Positions 44,284 through 52,892 of a DNA stretch of 64,000 nucleotides are shown one piece after another. This stretch comes from DATIUV01 sp049322755 (GTDB taxonomy: Bacteria; Pseudomonadota; Gammaproteobacteria; Burkholderiales; UBA6910), in assembly GCA_049322755.1 (NCBI GenBank), contig JBMOQX010000053.1, positions 62,001 to 126,000 of the forward strand, written 5' to 3'. The notes beneath the pieces are model-generated. The model saw only the letters and a program-made list of their open reading frames with translations, was not told where the DNA came from and made no database searches. The first letter of the stretch is position 1. Each line of letters starts with the position of its first letter. The position numbers and the translations under genes were made by a program.

Positions 44284-44760
44284 GTGGACAAAGTCCGCTA
44301 CATCGACACGCAGCTGCTGGACGCGGTGAGCGCCGAGGCGCGGGCGGGCGCGCGGCTGCGCAAGAACCGCAACTTCCATCCGGACGACGATTTCCCGTGC
44401 CACCGGCTGTTGAATGCCATCGAGCCGGATTCCTACATCCCGCCGCACCGCCACCTCGATCCGAACAAGGCCGAGACGATCATCTTGCTGCGCGGCCGGC
44501 TGGGGCTGGTGGTGTTCGACGCCGAGGGCAACGTCACCCAGACGCGGGAGTTGAGGGCGGACGGCGAGTGCCGCGGCTGCGACCTGCCGGCGGGAACCAT
44601 CCACACGGTGCTGGCGCTCGAGCCCGGGACCGTCTGCTTCGAGGCCAAGGCCGGCCCGTACCGGCCGCTGGCGCTGGTGGAGCGTCCGGCGTGGGCGCCG
44701 GCCGAGGATGCGCCGGAGGCCCGCCGCTACCTGCATCACCTGCGTCAGTACTTCGACTGA
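44284..44760 (+). CDS. WbuC-family cupin-fold metalloprotein
   Basis: The 158-residue protein matches the WbuC pattern: RKNRNFHPDDDFPCHRLLNA, then YIPPHRHLDPNKAETIILLR with two metal-ligand histidines, and later PAGTIHTVLALEPGTVCFEA with a third. WbuC is often found near O-antigen genes, but here it follows dnaE and precedes a ceramidase-superfamily gene. Function is unknown. The start is a GTG with GAAGGA upstream. Confidence 0.88.
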   Translation: MDKVRYIDTQLLDAVSAEARAGARLRKNRNFHPDDDFPCHRLLNAIEPDSYIPPHRHLDPNKAETIILLRGRLGLVVFDAEGNVTQTRELRADGECRGCDLPAGTIHTVLALEPGTVCFEAKAGPYRPLALVERPAWAPAEDAPEARRYLHHLRQYFD

Positions 44761-44770
44761 GGGCCGCGAC

Positions 44771-45601
44771 ATGGCAGCCGTCTCCCCCGCGCAGGCCGGG
44801 CCCGCTGCGGCGTTCCGACCGCTCACCGCCCGGGCCTGCCACGCCGTCACGACGTCTCTCTGGCTGCTGGTACTCGGCGTCGCGCTGCTGATCCCGAGCT
44901 ATCCGCAGCCGGCCAGCTATCACCTGTTCGCCGACGCGCGCACCTGCCTGGGGGTCCCCAACTTCGCCAACGTGGTTTCCAACGTCGCCTTTCTGCTCGT
45001 GGGCGCTCTCGGCCTGGCGTTCATCCTCGGACCGCACGGCGCGCGGGCCGTGGGCCCGCGCGGCCGCTGGCCTTACGCGGTGCTGTTCGTCGGGGCGGTG
45101 CTCACCGCGCTCGGTTCGGCCTATTACCACTGGGACCCCAGCGACGAGACGCTGGTCTGGGATCGGGCGGGCATGGCGGTGGCGTTCTGCGCGCTGGTGC
45201 CGGCGATGCTGTCGGACCGTACCGACGTGCGCGCCGTCCATGTCTCGCTCGTGGCGCTGGTGACGCTCGGGATCGGCACGCTGGTCTACTGGCGCGTGAG
45301 CGAGGCCCTCGGCTTCGAGGACGTGGCGCCGTACCTGGTGCTGCAGGCGGCGGCGCTGGCCTACGTCGTGGGCATCAGCGTGCTGCGGTCGCGTTTTACC
45401 CGCCGCGCGGACATGTTCGTCGCGTTCCTGCTCTATGCCGCGGCGCTGGCGGCCCAGGCGCTGGACGAGCCGATCTTCCTGCTGGCGGGCAAGGTGATCA
45501 GCGGCCATACGCTCAAGCATCTGCTCGCGGCGCTGGCCATTTTCTGGGTGCTGCGCATGCTGGTGCGGCGGCGGCCGGTATTGGAGGAGAGAAACGTATG
45601 A
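44771..45601 (+). CDS. Ceramidase/CREST-superfamily membrane hydrolase, copy 1
   Basis: The 276-residue protein has about seven membrane segments. Within them are the conserved polar residues of the CREST superfamily: Ser and His in GSAYYHWDPSD, an Asp in VWDRAGMAVAF, and the HxxxH pair in GHTLKHLLAALA. Relatives include alkaline ceramidases and PAQR-like proteins, which use a zinc site in the membrane to cleave amide or ester bonds. The ATG at 44771 follows the WbuC stop by 10 bp. The lipid substrate is unknown. Confidence 0.8.
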   Translation: MAAVSPAQAGPAAAFRPLTARACHAVTTSLWLLVLGVALLIPSYPQPASYHLFADARTCLGVPNFANVVSNVAFLLVGALGLAFILGPHGARAVGPRGRWPYAVLFVGAVLTALGSAYYHWDPSDETLVWDRAGMAVAFCALVPAMLSDRTDVRAVHVSLVALVTLGIGTLVYWRVSEALGFEDVAPYLVLQAAALAYVVGISVLRSRFTRRADMFVAFLLYAAALAAQALDEPIFLLAGKVISGHTLKHLLAALAIFWVLRMLVRRRPVLEERNV

Positions 45602-46917
45602 CTCACGAGCTGAGGCGGGTCTCCACGCCGATCCTGGACATCGCCTACGAGGCGGCCGGCGATGGCGCGACTGCCGCGGTGCTGGTGCACGGCTGGCCTG
45701 ACGATCCGCGCGCCTGGGACGGCGTCACGTCGCGGCTGCACCGCGCCGGCGTGCGTATCGTCGCGCCGTATCTGCGCGGGTTCGGACCGACCCGCTTTCG
45801 CGACGCCGGCACCCTGCGCAGCGGCCAGATTTCCGCGCTGGTGCAGGACCTGCTGGATCTTCTCGATGCGCTGGGAACGGAACGCGTGCTGCTGGTGGGC
45901 CACGACTGGGGCGCGCGCGCAGCGTACGGCGTCGCCGCGCTCGCCCCCGAGCGGCTGCTGGGACTGGTGGCGTGCTCGGTGGGTTACGGCACCAACTCGC
46001 CGGCCCAGCAGCTGCCGTTCGACCAGGCGCGCGCCTACTGGTACCACTGGTACTTCGCGCTCGAGCGGGGCCGCGAGGCGCTGGCGCGGGACCGCCGCGA
46101 TTTCGTGCAGCGCATCTGGAGGCTTTGGGCGCCGTCGTGGCGCTTCGACGACGCCGAGCTCGACGCCACCGCGCCGTCGTTCGACAACCCGGATTGGGTC
46201 GACGTCACCATCCATTCCTATCGGCACCGCTGGGGCGAGGCCGCCGGCGACCTGCGTTACGACGAATTGGAGCAGCGCCTCGCCGCGTCGGCACCGGTGG
46301 CCGTGCCGACTGTGATGCTGCACGGCGCCGAGGACGGCGCGACGCTGCCGGAGGCCTCGGCCGGCAAGGAGCGCTTCTTCACCGCCGGCTACCGGCGCGA
46401 GGTGCTGCCGGGAATCGGCCATTTCGTGCCGCGGGAAGCGCCGGAGGCGGTGGCGCAGGCCGCGCTGTCGCTGCTGGCGACCGCGCGGTGCGAACCCGAC
46501 AACCACGTCGCCGCAGCGGGTGCGCTGGCTGGTCTGGAGCGCGCCGATCGCGTCGGTGCCGGTCTACCTGCGGGACCGCCCTGTCCGGCCTCCTGCGGCC
46601 GGCGGCCCCGCTGGCACCGCAGTGGCTGCCGGCCGCATTCGGCGCCGTGCGCTGAACGCCGGCGCCCCATGCAAGCTCAGCCGGCGGCGTCGTCGACGGC
46701 GGCGCCCGGCGCGTTCTTCTTCACCGACTCGACGCCGTTTTCCATCGCGGCCGCGGACGAATACATCTCGCTCTTGCCGACCTGCTGGCCGTTGCCCGCC
46801 AGCAGCACGAAGAACGGCTCGCCTTTCGACGAGGTCTTGCGCTCGAAGCGCGCATCCTCGGCGGCGTTGGTCTGCACCGACTTGATGCCGGCGAGCGCGT
46901 CTTCCCTGCGCTCGTAG
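45598..46917 (+). CDS. Alpha/beta hydrolase whose frame runs past its expected end
   Basis: The first ~298 residues (to about 46490) form an alpha/beta hydrolase: AVLVHGWPDDPRAWDGV, the nucleophile elbow VLLVGHDWGARAAYG with Asp in the nucleophile place (GHDWG, as in epoxide hydrolases and haloalkane dehalogenases), and GIGHFVPREAPEAV with the final His. After LSLLATARC the frame continues about 140 codons without a stop, giving low-complexity residues and overlapping the opposite YegP gene by 241 bp. The tail is probably not a domain but the result of a lost stop or frameshift. The ATG overlaps the upstream stop by 4 bp. Confidence 0.75.
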   Translation: MTHELRRVSTPILDIAYEAAGDGATAAVLVHGWPDDPRAWDGVTSRLHRAGVRIVAPYLRGFGPTRFRDAGTLRSGQISALVQDLLDLLDALGTERVLLVGHDWGARAAYGVAALAPERLLGLVACSVGYGTNSPAQQLPFDQARAYWYHWYFALERGREALARDRRDFVQRIWRLWAPSWRFDDAELDATAPSFDNPDWVDVTIHSYRHRWGEAAGDLRYDELEQRLAASAPVAVPTVMLHGAEDGATLPEASAGKERFFTAGYRREVLPGIGHFVPREAPEAVAQAALSLLATARCEPDNHVAAAGALAGLERADRVGAGLPAGPPCPASCGRRPRWHRSGCRPHSAPCAERRRPMQAQPAASSTAAPGAFFFTDSTPFSIAAADEYISLLPTCWPLPASSTKNGSPFDEVLRSKRASSAALVCTDLMPASASSLRS

Positions 46918-47012
46918 GTCTGGCTCGTGAGAATCACCTGGCCGTTGCCGGACTTGAGGTTGAACATGAACTTGCCGTTGGCGCTCTGCTTGAGCTCGAA
47001 TTTGCCGGCCAT
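46677..47012 (-). CDS. YegP-family protein (two DUF1508 repeats)
   Basis: The 111-residue protein holds two tandem YegP repeats, KFELKQSANGKFMFNLKSGN with GQVILTSQTYERREDALAGI, and RFERKTSSKGEPFFVLLAGN with a related continuation. It is small, soluble and widely conserved; its function is unknown. AGGAG precedes the ATG at 47012. It lies opposite the tail of the hydrolase frame. Confidence 0.92.
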   Translation of the reverse strand: MAGKFELKQSANGKFMFNLKSGNGQVILTSQTYERREDALAGIKSVQTNAAEDARFERKTSSKGEPFFVLLAGNGQQVGKSEMYSSAAAMENGVESVKKNAPGAAVDDAAG

Positions 47013-47138
47013 GATCGGATCTCCTGTCGTGGTGTCGGATGGGCCCGCACGGATTGCGGTCGGGCGAAAGCGTAGCCCAGGGCGATGTCTTCGCGAAACT
47101 GGACACGAGCGATATTGCGTCGCTGCGATGACGGCGGC

Positions 47139-47819
47139 GTGACCGGTTTCGTCGATATCTATTGCGAACGAACTGAGGCGGGGCTGTGGGCGGAGCCGCT
47201 CAACCTGCTGACGAATGCGGCGTTCCTGCTCGCGGCGGCCGCCGCGGCGGCGCGCTTCGCGGGCGCGCCGGGGCTCACGCTGCGCAACGCCTGGGACCTG
47301 GCGCTGCTGATCGCGCTGCTGGCGGCGATCGGCGTCGGCAGCGGCCTGTGGCACGCGTTCGCGCAGCCGTGGGCGGAGCTGGCCGATACCATGCCGATCC
47401 TGCTCTTTATCAGCGTCTACCTGCCCAGCTTCCTGCACCGGGCGGCGGGGCTGCGCGCAGCGGCCATCGTCGCGCTGTTCGTCGCGTTCCAGGCGGTCAA
47501 CTTCGGCATCCGCGGCGTGTTCCCGCCGGAGACGCTCAACGGCTCGATCTTCTACGCCCCGGCGTGGCTGGGGCTGGCGCTGATGGCACTCGGGCTGGCG
47601 CTGCGCCGCCACGCGCTGGCGGGGCGCTTGGCCACGGCGTGGGCGGTGTTCAGCGTGTCCCTGGCCTTCCGCACCGTCGACGCCGTGGTGTGCGCCGCGT
47701 TCCCGCTCGGCACCCACTTCCTCTGGCACCTGCTGAATGCGCTGCTGCTGTTCCTGCTGCTCGACGCGCTCATCGCGGCGCGCGGCGCGGAGGCAGGCGT
47801 TCCCCGGTCGCAGGCGTAA
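47139..47819 (+). CDS. Ceramidase/CREST-superfamily membrane hydrolase, copy 2
   Basis: From a GTG at 47139 the protein has 226 residues and begins MTGFVDIYCERTEAGLWAEP, the usual opening of bacterial ceramidase-like proteins. An ATG 54 bp upstream gives an uncharacteristic extension. CREST residues are in GVGSGLWHAFAQPWAELAD (Ser, His, Asp) and THFLWHLLNALLL (HxxxH). It is a paralogue in fold, not a close copy, of the protein at 44771-45601. The substrate is unknown. Confidence 0.82.
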   Translation: MTGFVDIYCERTEAGLWAEPLNLLTNAAFLLAAAAAAARFAGAPGLTLRNAWDLALLIALLAAIGVGSGLWHAFAQPWAELADTMPILLFISVYLPSFLHRAAGLRAAAIVALFVAFQAVNFGIRGVFPPETLNGSIFYAPAWLGLALMALGLALRRHALAGRLATAWAVFSVSLAFRTVDAVVCAAFPLGTHFLWHLLNALLLFLLLDALIAARGAEAGVPRSQA

Positions 47820-47872
47820 GCCTGCGGCCCTGCCGCCGACCAATGGGCAGGGTTCCGCCGAAGGACGGGGGC

Positions 47873-49561
47873 ATGCGCATTGCCTGGATCGTGTTGGTCG
47901 CCGCCGCGCTGGCCACTCCGGCGCTCGCCGAGCCCTTGCCGGAAGCCGAAGCGCGGGCGGTGCTGGCCGACCTGCTCCCCTCGGCCGGCGCCGAGCGCCG
48001 CCAGCGCGCGCAGCTGCGCATCGCCAGCGCCCGCGACGAGCGCTTCGCCGCACCCTTGATCGACCTGCTGCGCTTTCCCGACTCGGTGGACGATCTGCTG
48101 CGCAGCGCCACCATCCTGCGCTCGTTCAGCGGCGCGCCGCCGCCGATATCGCCCGGCGCCGCGTGGGAGGAAATGCTGAACTGGTACGGCAAGCGCCCGG
48201 ATCTGGAGCCGCCGCCCGGCTACGCCCAGTGGAAGGGCGCGCTGCACGCCGAGCTGATCGATCCGCGCTTCCGGGAGTTCTTCCCGGACGGCGTGAAGAC
48301 CGCGCTGCGCGTAGGCGAGATCGTCTGGGGCGGGGTCAAGGTGGACGGCATCCCGGCGCTGGTGGACCCCAGGACGGTGCCCGCGGCGCGCGCCGACTAC
48401 CTGGGCGACGAGGAGCCGGTATTCGGCGTGAGCCTGAACGGCGAGCATCGCGCCTACCCGCTGCGCATCCTGGACTGGCACGAGATGGCCAACGACACCG
48501 TCGGCGGGGTGCCGGTAGCGCTGGCCTACTGCACGCTGTGCGGCGCGGGCATCCTGTTCGACCGCCGCGCCGCCGGCCGCACGCTGGAGTTCGGCTCCTC
48601 GGGTTTGCTCTACCGCTCCAACAAGCTGATGTTCGACCGTCAGACGCGTTCGCTCTGGAACCATCTGACCGGGGAGCCGGTCGTGGGCGAGTTGGTGGGG
48701 CAGGCGGTCCGGCTGCGGGTGCTGCCGGTCGAGCTCACCACCTGGGGCGACTGGCGGCGCCTGCACCCGGCGACGACGGCGCTGTCGCTGGACACCGGCC
48801 ACTCGCGCCCCTATCGGGTCGGCGCCGCCTACGGCCGCTACTTCGCCTCGCCGGAGACGATGTTCCCGGTGTGGCGGAAGAGCCGGCTGCTGCCGGAGAA
48901 GGAGCGCGTGTTCGCGCTCTACCACGAGGGACTGGCGAAGGCGTATCCGTTGCCGGCGCTGGCGCGGGCCGGCGGCCTCGTCAACGACGCGCTGGGCGGC
49001 CACGCTGTCGTCGTCGTCCAGCGCGGCGGCGCGCGCCGGGTGGCGCTGCCGCCCGATTGGCAGCGGGTGGGCCGCGAGCTGCGGCCGCAGCCGGCGCCAC
49101 GGGACGCCAACGACCTGGATCTCGCGCTGGCGCATCGCATTCTGGACCGGGATCCCCGCCTGCTCCGGCAGCTGACCGCGGAGATGCTGCTGGCGATGCC
49201 CACCGAAACCCGGCTTGCGCTGCTGGACGGGCGTGCGCCGGAGGGGTTTCCCCAGAGCGCCGACCCGACGACGGATCCGATCTTCGACCCCGAATTCCGC
49301 AACGCCGTCGCGAGCCGCGGCCTGGTGGGCGCGATGCGGGCGTACCTGCGCGGATCCCACCGCTTCCAGCGCATCGACGGCGACGCGCTGGTGGACGAGC
49401 GCGGGCGGCGCTGGGCGATGAACGACGACGCGCTGGAAGGTCCCGCCGGCGAGCGCCTGCTGCGCCTGCCGGGGCATCTCGCGTACTGGTTCGGCTGGTT
49501 CGCGTTCTACCCCAACACCGAGGTCTATGGCGCCGCGCCGGTCAGCGGCCCCCAGGAGTGA
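47873..49561 (+). CDS. DUF3179 domain-containing exported protein
   Basis: The 562-residue protein has a signal peptide ending ATPALAEP and a DUF3179 core with YPLRILDWHEMANDTVGGVP, VALAYCTLCGAGILFDRRA, FGSSGLLYRSNKLMFDR and LWNHLTGEPVVGEL. The C-x-x-C motif in the core (YCTLCG) may bind metal or heme. DUF3179 proteins are secreted and uncharacterised. The C-terminal 150 residues are a separate unknown region. Its 3' end overlaps the opposed permease gene by 20 bp. Confidence 0.88.
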   Translation: MRIAWIVLVAAALATPALAEPLPEAEARAVLADLLPSAGAERRQRAQLRIASARDERFAAPLIDLLRFPDSVDDLLRSATILRSFSGAPPPISPGAAWEEMLNWYGKRPDLEPPPGYAQWKGALHAELIDPRFREFFPDGVKTALRVGEIVWGGVKVDGIPALVDPRTVPAARADYLGDEEPVFGVSLNGEHRAYPLRILDWHEMANDTVGGVPVALAYCTLCGAGILFDRRAAGRTLEFGSSGLLYRSNKLMFDRQTRSLWNHLTGEPVVGELVGQAVRLRVLPVELTTWGDWRRLHPATTALSLDTGHSRPYRVGAAYGRYFASPETMFPVWRKSRLLPEKERVFALYHEGLAKAYPLPALARAGGLVNDALGGHAVVVVQRGGARRVALPPDWQRVGRELRPQPAPRDANDLDLALAHRILDRDPRLLRQLTAEMLLAMPTETRLALLDGRAPEGFPQSADPTTDPIFDPEFRNAVASRGLVGAMRAYLRGSHRFQRIDGDALVDERGRRWAMNDDALEGPAGERLLRLPGHLAYWFGWFAFYPNTEVYGAAPVSGPQE

Positions 49562-50306
49562 GCCGCCGCCGCAGCCATGCGCTGGCGCCGTCTACCGCCG
49601 CCACCAGAAGCAGCATGGCGATGATCACCGTGGCCGCGGCCGACTGCTGGAACAGCGACAGGCTGACGTAGAGCATCTGACCAAGGCCGCCGGCCCCCAC
49701 CAGGCCCAGCACCGCCGCCATGCGGATGTTGTTCTCCCACCGGTAGAGCGTGTAGGAGACGAGCTGGGGCAGGACGGTGGGCACGGTGCCGTAGCAGAAC
49801 GCCGCCAGCGCCGGGGTCCCGGCGTCGCGCAGCGCCACGGTGGGCTCGGGCGGCGCGTTCTCCAGCGACTCGGCGAACAGCCGCCCGAGGACGCCGGTGG
49901 TGTGCAGCGCCAGCGCCAGAGCCCCGGCGAAGGGGCCCAGCCCGGCGGCCAGCACCATCAGCGCGGCCCAGACCAGCTCGGGAATCGCGCGCAGGAAATT
50001 GAGCGCGAGCCGCGCGCCGACCCGCGACGCGATGCCGGCCCGGCCTGCTGCAGGCACCGCCAGGACGATGCCGGCGGCGACGGCCAGCAGGGTGCCGACG
50101 GCGGAGATCGCCAGCGTCTCTCCGCTGGCGCGCAGCACGGTGGCGAGGAAGTCGGGCGCCGTCGTTGGCGGAAAGAACGCGCCGGCGTAATTGGCCATTG
50201 ACGCCAGACCCTCGGCGGTGAACACCCCGGCGACGTCCAGGCGCAGGAACCAGAAGCTCGCCGCGACGGCGGCCGCGAAGGCGGCCAGGATCGCCCACCC
50301 GGTCAC
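49542..50306 (-). CDS. PhnE-type ABC permease 2
   Basis: This 254-residue permease is the last gene of a phnD-phnC-phnE-phnE-like operon. It has NFLRAIPELVWAALMVLAAG, the coupling loop VALRDAGTPALAAFCYGTVP, and RWENNIRMAAVLGLVGAGGL, all typical of PhnE. The stop is downstream of the DUF3179 stop in opposite orientation. Confidence 0.92.
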   Translation of the reverse strand: MTGWAILAAFAAAVAASFWFLRLDVAGVFTAEGLASMANYAGAFFPPTTAPDFLATVLRASGETLAISAVGTLLAVAAGIVLAVPAAGRAGIASRVGARLALNFLRAIPELVWAALMVLAAGLGPFAGALALALHTTGVLGRLFAESLENAPPEPTVALRDAGTPALAAFCYGTVPTVLPQLVSYTLYRWENNIRMAAVLGLVGAGGLGQMLYVSLSLFQQSAAATVIIAMLLLVAAVDGASAWLRRRLTPGGR

Positions 50307-50316
50307 GCGCCGCCCC

Positions 50317-51162
50317 TCACGCCAGCGCCCGCCGCAGCGCCGCGCTGACGGCGTCAGCCAGCAGGACCAGCAGGAAGAAAGTGATCAGGATCGTGGACAC
50401 CTCGGCGCCGTTGAGCATGCGGATCGACAGCTCCATTTGCTGTCCCAGCCCGCCGGCGCCGATGAAGCCCATCACCACCGACGCGCGCACCGCGCACTCC
50501 CAGCGGTAGACGCTGTAGGACACCAGCTCCGGCAGCGCCACCGGGAACACACCATACCAGAACGCCGCCAGGCGGCCGCCGCCCGCCTCCAACACCGCCC
50601 GCGCCGGCCGGGTGTCGCCGGAATCGAAGGTCTCGAAGTAGACCTTGCCCAGCATGCCGGCGTAGTTGATGGCGATCGCCAGCACGCCGGCGGCGGGGCC
50701 CAGGCCCACCGCGCGCACGAACAGCAGCGCCCAGACGATCTCGGGGATGCTGCGCAGGGCGATCAGCAGCCACTGCACCGGCACGCGCAGCGCCTCGCCG
50801 GTCCACGCCCGCCGCGCCGGCCCGATGCGGGACACCGACAGGGTGCGGGTCGCCGCCAGCGCCAGCGGCAGGGCGACGGCGATGGCGATGGCGACGCCGG
50901 CGGTCGCCATGGCGATGGTCTCCACCGTGGCGCGCAGCACCAGCCCGAGGAATTCGGGCGACGCCGCCGGCGGCAGGAACGAGCCGACGAAGCGGCCCAT
51001 GGTGGCGAGGCTCTGCTCGTTCAGCAGCGCCGCCGGATCGAACTCGGTCAGCTGCAGGCCGGGCCACAGCAGGAGCACCGCGGCGACGGTCCAGACCAGG
51101 CGCGGCAGCGCCGCCGGGTCGCGATCCGGCGGCGTGCCGCTCGCGGGGGATGCCGCGTTCAC
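50317..51162 (-). CDS. PhnE-type ABC permease 1
   Basis: The 281-residue permease has ALRSIPEIVWALLFVRAVG, ARAVLEAGGGRLAAFWYGVF and RWECAVRASVVMGFIGAGGL, the same PhnE signatures as its neighbour. The two permeases probably form a heterodimer. It lies 19 bp after the ATPase gene. Confidence 0.92.
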   Translation of the reverse strand: MNAASPASGTPPDRDPAALPRLVWTVAAVLLLWPGLQLTEFDPAALLNEQSLATMGRFVGSFLPPAASPEFLGLVLRATVETIAMATAGVAIAIAVALPLALAATRTLSVSRIGPARRAWTGEALRVPVQWLLIALRSIPEIVWALLFVRAVGLGPAAGVLAIAINYAGMLGKVYFETFDSGDTRPARAVLEAGGGRLAAFWYGVFPVALPELVSYSVYRWECAVRASVVMGFIGAGGLGQQMELSIRMLNGAEVSTILITFFLLVLLADAVSAALRRALA

Positions 51163-51181
51163 GCGCCCTCCCGGGACGGCG

Positions 51182-52012
51182 TCAGCGGCACGGCGGATCG
51201 GACGCCACCGCCGGCCGCGGCCCCGCGGCCTCCAGCGTCAGCGGCCGGGGTGCCTGGGTCGGCGGCGAGGCCGATTCGGACGCATAGAGCGCGCGCAGCA
51301 TCGCCTCGGTGACGCGCACCGGCGGCAGATCGAACGCGATGCCGCCCGATCGCAGCCCCACCACGCGGGGGAACCAGCGCAGCGCCAGGTCTACCGCGTG
51401 CAGGCTGGCGACGAGCGTTGCGCCGCGCTCGATGGCGTCGCGGTTGAGTTCGCCGACGGTGAGGTCGGCGAGCTGCGGGTCCAGCGCCGACACCGGCTCG
51501 TCCGCCAGCAGCAGCGCCGGCTGCTGGTAGAGCACGCGGGCGGCGCCGACGCGCTGCAGCTGGCCGCCGGAGAGACGGTCGCAGCGGTCGAACAGGCGCT
51601 CGGCCAGATCGAGCCGGGCCAGCGCCCGGCGCGCGCCCGCGACATCCAGCGGGTACGCCAGCGACGCCAGGGATTTCCACAGCGGCCACTGGCCGAGGCG
51701 GCCGGCCAGCACCGCGGTGACGACGCGCTGGCGCGGCGGCAGCGGCGGCGCCTGGTGGATCGTGCCGATGCGCGCGCGCAGGCGGCGCAGGGCGCGGCGC
51801 GGGAGCCGCCACGGATCGACGCCATCCAGGTGCAGCCGGCCTTCGCCGGAGCGCAGCGCGGTGCCGACGAGCCGCAGCAGGCTGGTCTTGCCGGCGCCGG
51901 AGGGCCCGATCACCGCCACCCGCTCGCCCTCGGCGATGCGCAGGTTCACGCGCTCGATGGCGCGGTGGTTGCCCGGGAGCGTCAGGCCGACGTTGGTGAG
52001 CTCGATCTCCAT
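51182..52012 (-). CDS. PhnC-type ABC transporter ATPase
   Basis: The ATPase starts at the ATG at 52012 and has 276 residues, with Walker A GPSGAGKTSLLRLVG, signature LSGGQLQRVGAARVL and Walker B LLLADEPVSALDPQ, and a switch His in ASLHAVDLALRWF. A longer frame upstream enters the binding-protein gene. It couples ATP hydrolysis to the two PhnE-type permeases. Confidence 0.92.
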   Translation of the reverse strand: MEIELTNVGLTLPGNHRAIERVNLRIAEGERVAVIGPSGAGKTSLLRLVGTALRSGEGRLHLDGVDPWRLPRRALRRLRARIGTIHQAPPLPPRQRVVTAVLAGRLGQWPLWKSLASLAYPLDVAGARRALARLDLAERLFDRCDRLSGGQLQRVGAARVLYQQPALLLADEPVSALDPQLADLTVGELNRDAIERGATLVASLHAVDLALRWFPRVVGLRSGGIAFDLPPVRVTEAMLRALYASESASPPTQAPRPLTLEAAGPRPAVASDPPCR

Positions 52013-52034
52013 GACGGGGGAGGCGGCGGGCTGT

Positions 52035-52892
52035 TTACCGGAGCAGCCCCGCCGAGCGGGCGGCGGCCTCGATGTCGCGATAGTTTTCCGCGCGGGTCGG
52101 GATGTAGCGGCTCGCCCGCTGCAGCTCCAGGATCCGCCGGTGCGCCGGGTCGGCGGGGTCGAGGCGCAGAAACGCATCGGTGATCCGGCGCACCAGCGCC
52201 GGGTCCAGATCGCCGCGCACCGTCCAGTTGTAGTCGAAGTACGGCGGTGTGGTCGCGATCACCTTCACCTTGAGCGGGTCCACCTTGCCGGTCTCCACCA
52301 GCTTGTCCCAGACCGCCGCGTTCAGCGCGCCGGCGTCGACCCGGCCGGCCTCGACGAAAGCGGCGGTGGCGTCATGGGCGCCGGAGAAGGCGATGCGCTT
52401 GAAGTCCTTGTCCGGGTCGATGCCCTGCTGCAGCAGGAAATGGCGCGGCATCAGGTGCCCGGAGGTGGACGACGGCGAGCCGAACGCGAAGGTCTTGCCG
52501 CGCAGGTCCTGCAGGGTGTTCACGCCGCCGGCGCTGGAGGCGACGATACGGGAGATGAACTTCTCGTCCTCGACCCGCTGCACGACGGGAATGGCGTTGC
52601 CGGTGCGCAGCCGCGCCTGCACGAAGGTGAAGCCGCCGAGCCACGCCAGGTCCACCTTGCGCGCCGCCAGCGCTTCCACCACCGCGGCGTAGTCGGTGAC
52701 CGGGACGAAGCTCACCTTCATCCCGAGTTCCTTCTCCAGGTACGCCCCCAGCGGCCTGAACTTGCGCTGCAGCTCCGCGGGCACCTCGTCGGGAATGGCG
52801 GAGACGCGCAGCACGCCGGTCGGGGCGGCGGGAACCGTGGCGGCGGCGGCGGCGGCGAGCGAGAAAACGAGGGCAAGCGACCAAAGGCGCAT
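52035..52892 (-). CDS. PhnD-type periplasmic binding protein (phosphonate/phosphite or putative selenate)
   Basis: The 285-residue protein has a signal peptide, then VLRVSAIPDEVPAELQRKFR and VTDYAAVVEALAARKVDLAW, LGGFTFVQARLRTGNAIPVV and FGSPSSTSGHLMPRHFLLQ. The last motif holds the oxyanion-binding serines. The family binds phosphonate, phosphite or related anions. From memory, very similar proteins are labelled putative selenate binding proteins; this could not be checked. No C-P lyase or selenium genes are in the window. Confidence 0.88.
   Translation of the reverse strand: MRLWSLALVFSLAAAAAATVPAAPTGVLRVSAIPDEVPAELQRKFRPLGAYLEKELGMKVSFVPVTDYAAVVEALAARKVDLAWLGGFTFVQARLRTGNAIPVVQRVEDEKFISRIVASSAGGVNTLQDLRGKTFAFGSPSSTSGHLMPRHFLLQQGIDPDKDFKRIAFSGAHDATAAFVEAGRVDAGALNAAVWDKLVETGKVDPLKVKVIATTPPYFDYNWTVRGDLDPALVRRITDAFLRLDPADPAHRRILELQRASRYIPTRAENYRDIEAAARSAGLLR

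Noticed and set aside
46520..46885. Frame starting RWLVWSAPIASVPVYLR as a separate gene
   Set aside because: Only about 17 residues look protein-like; the rest is Arg/Ala/Pro-rich and antisense to the YegP gene. It is kept only as a hint in the finding on the hydrolase tail.
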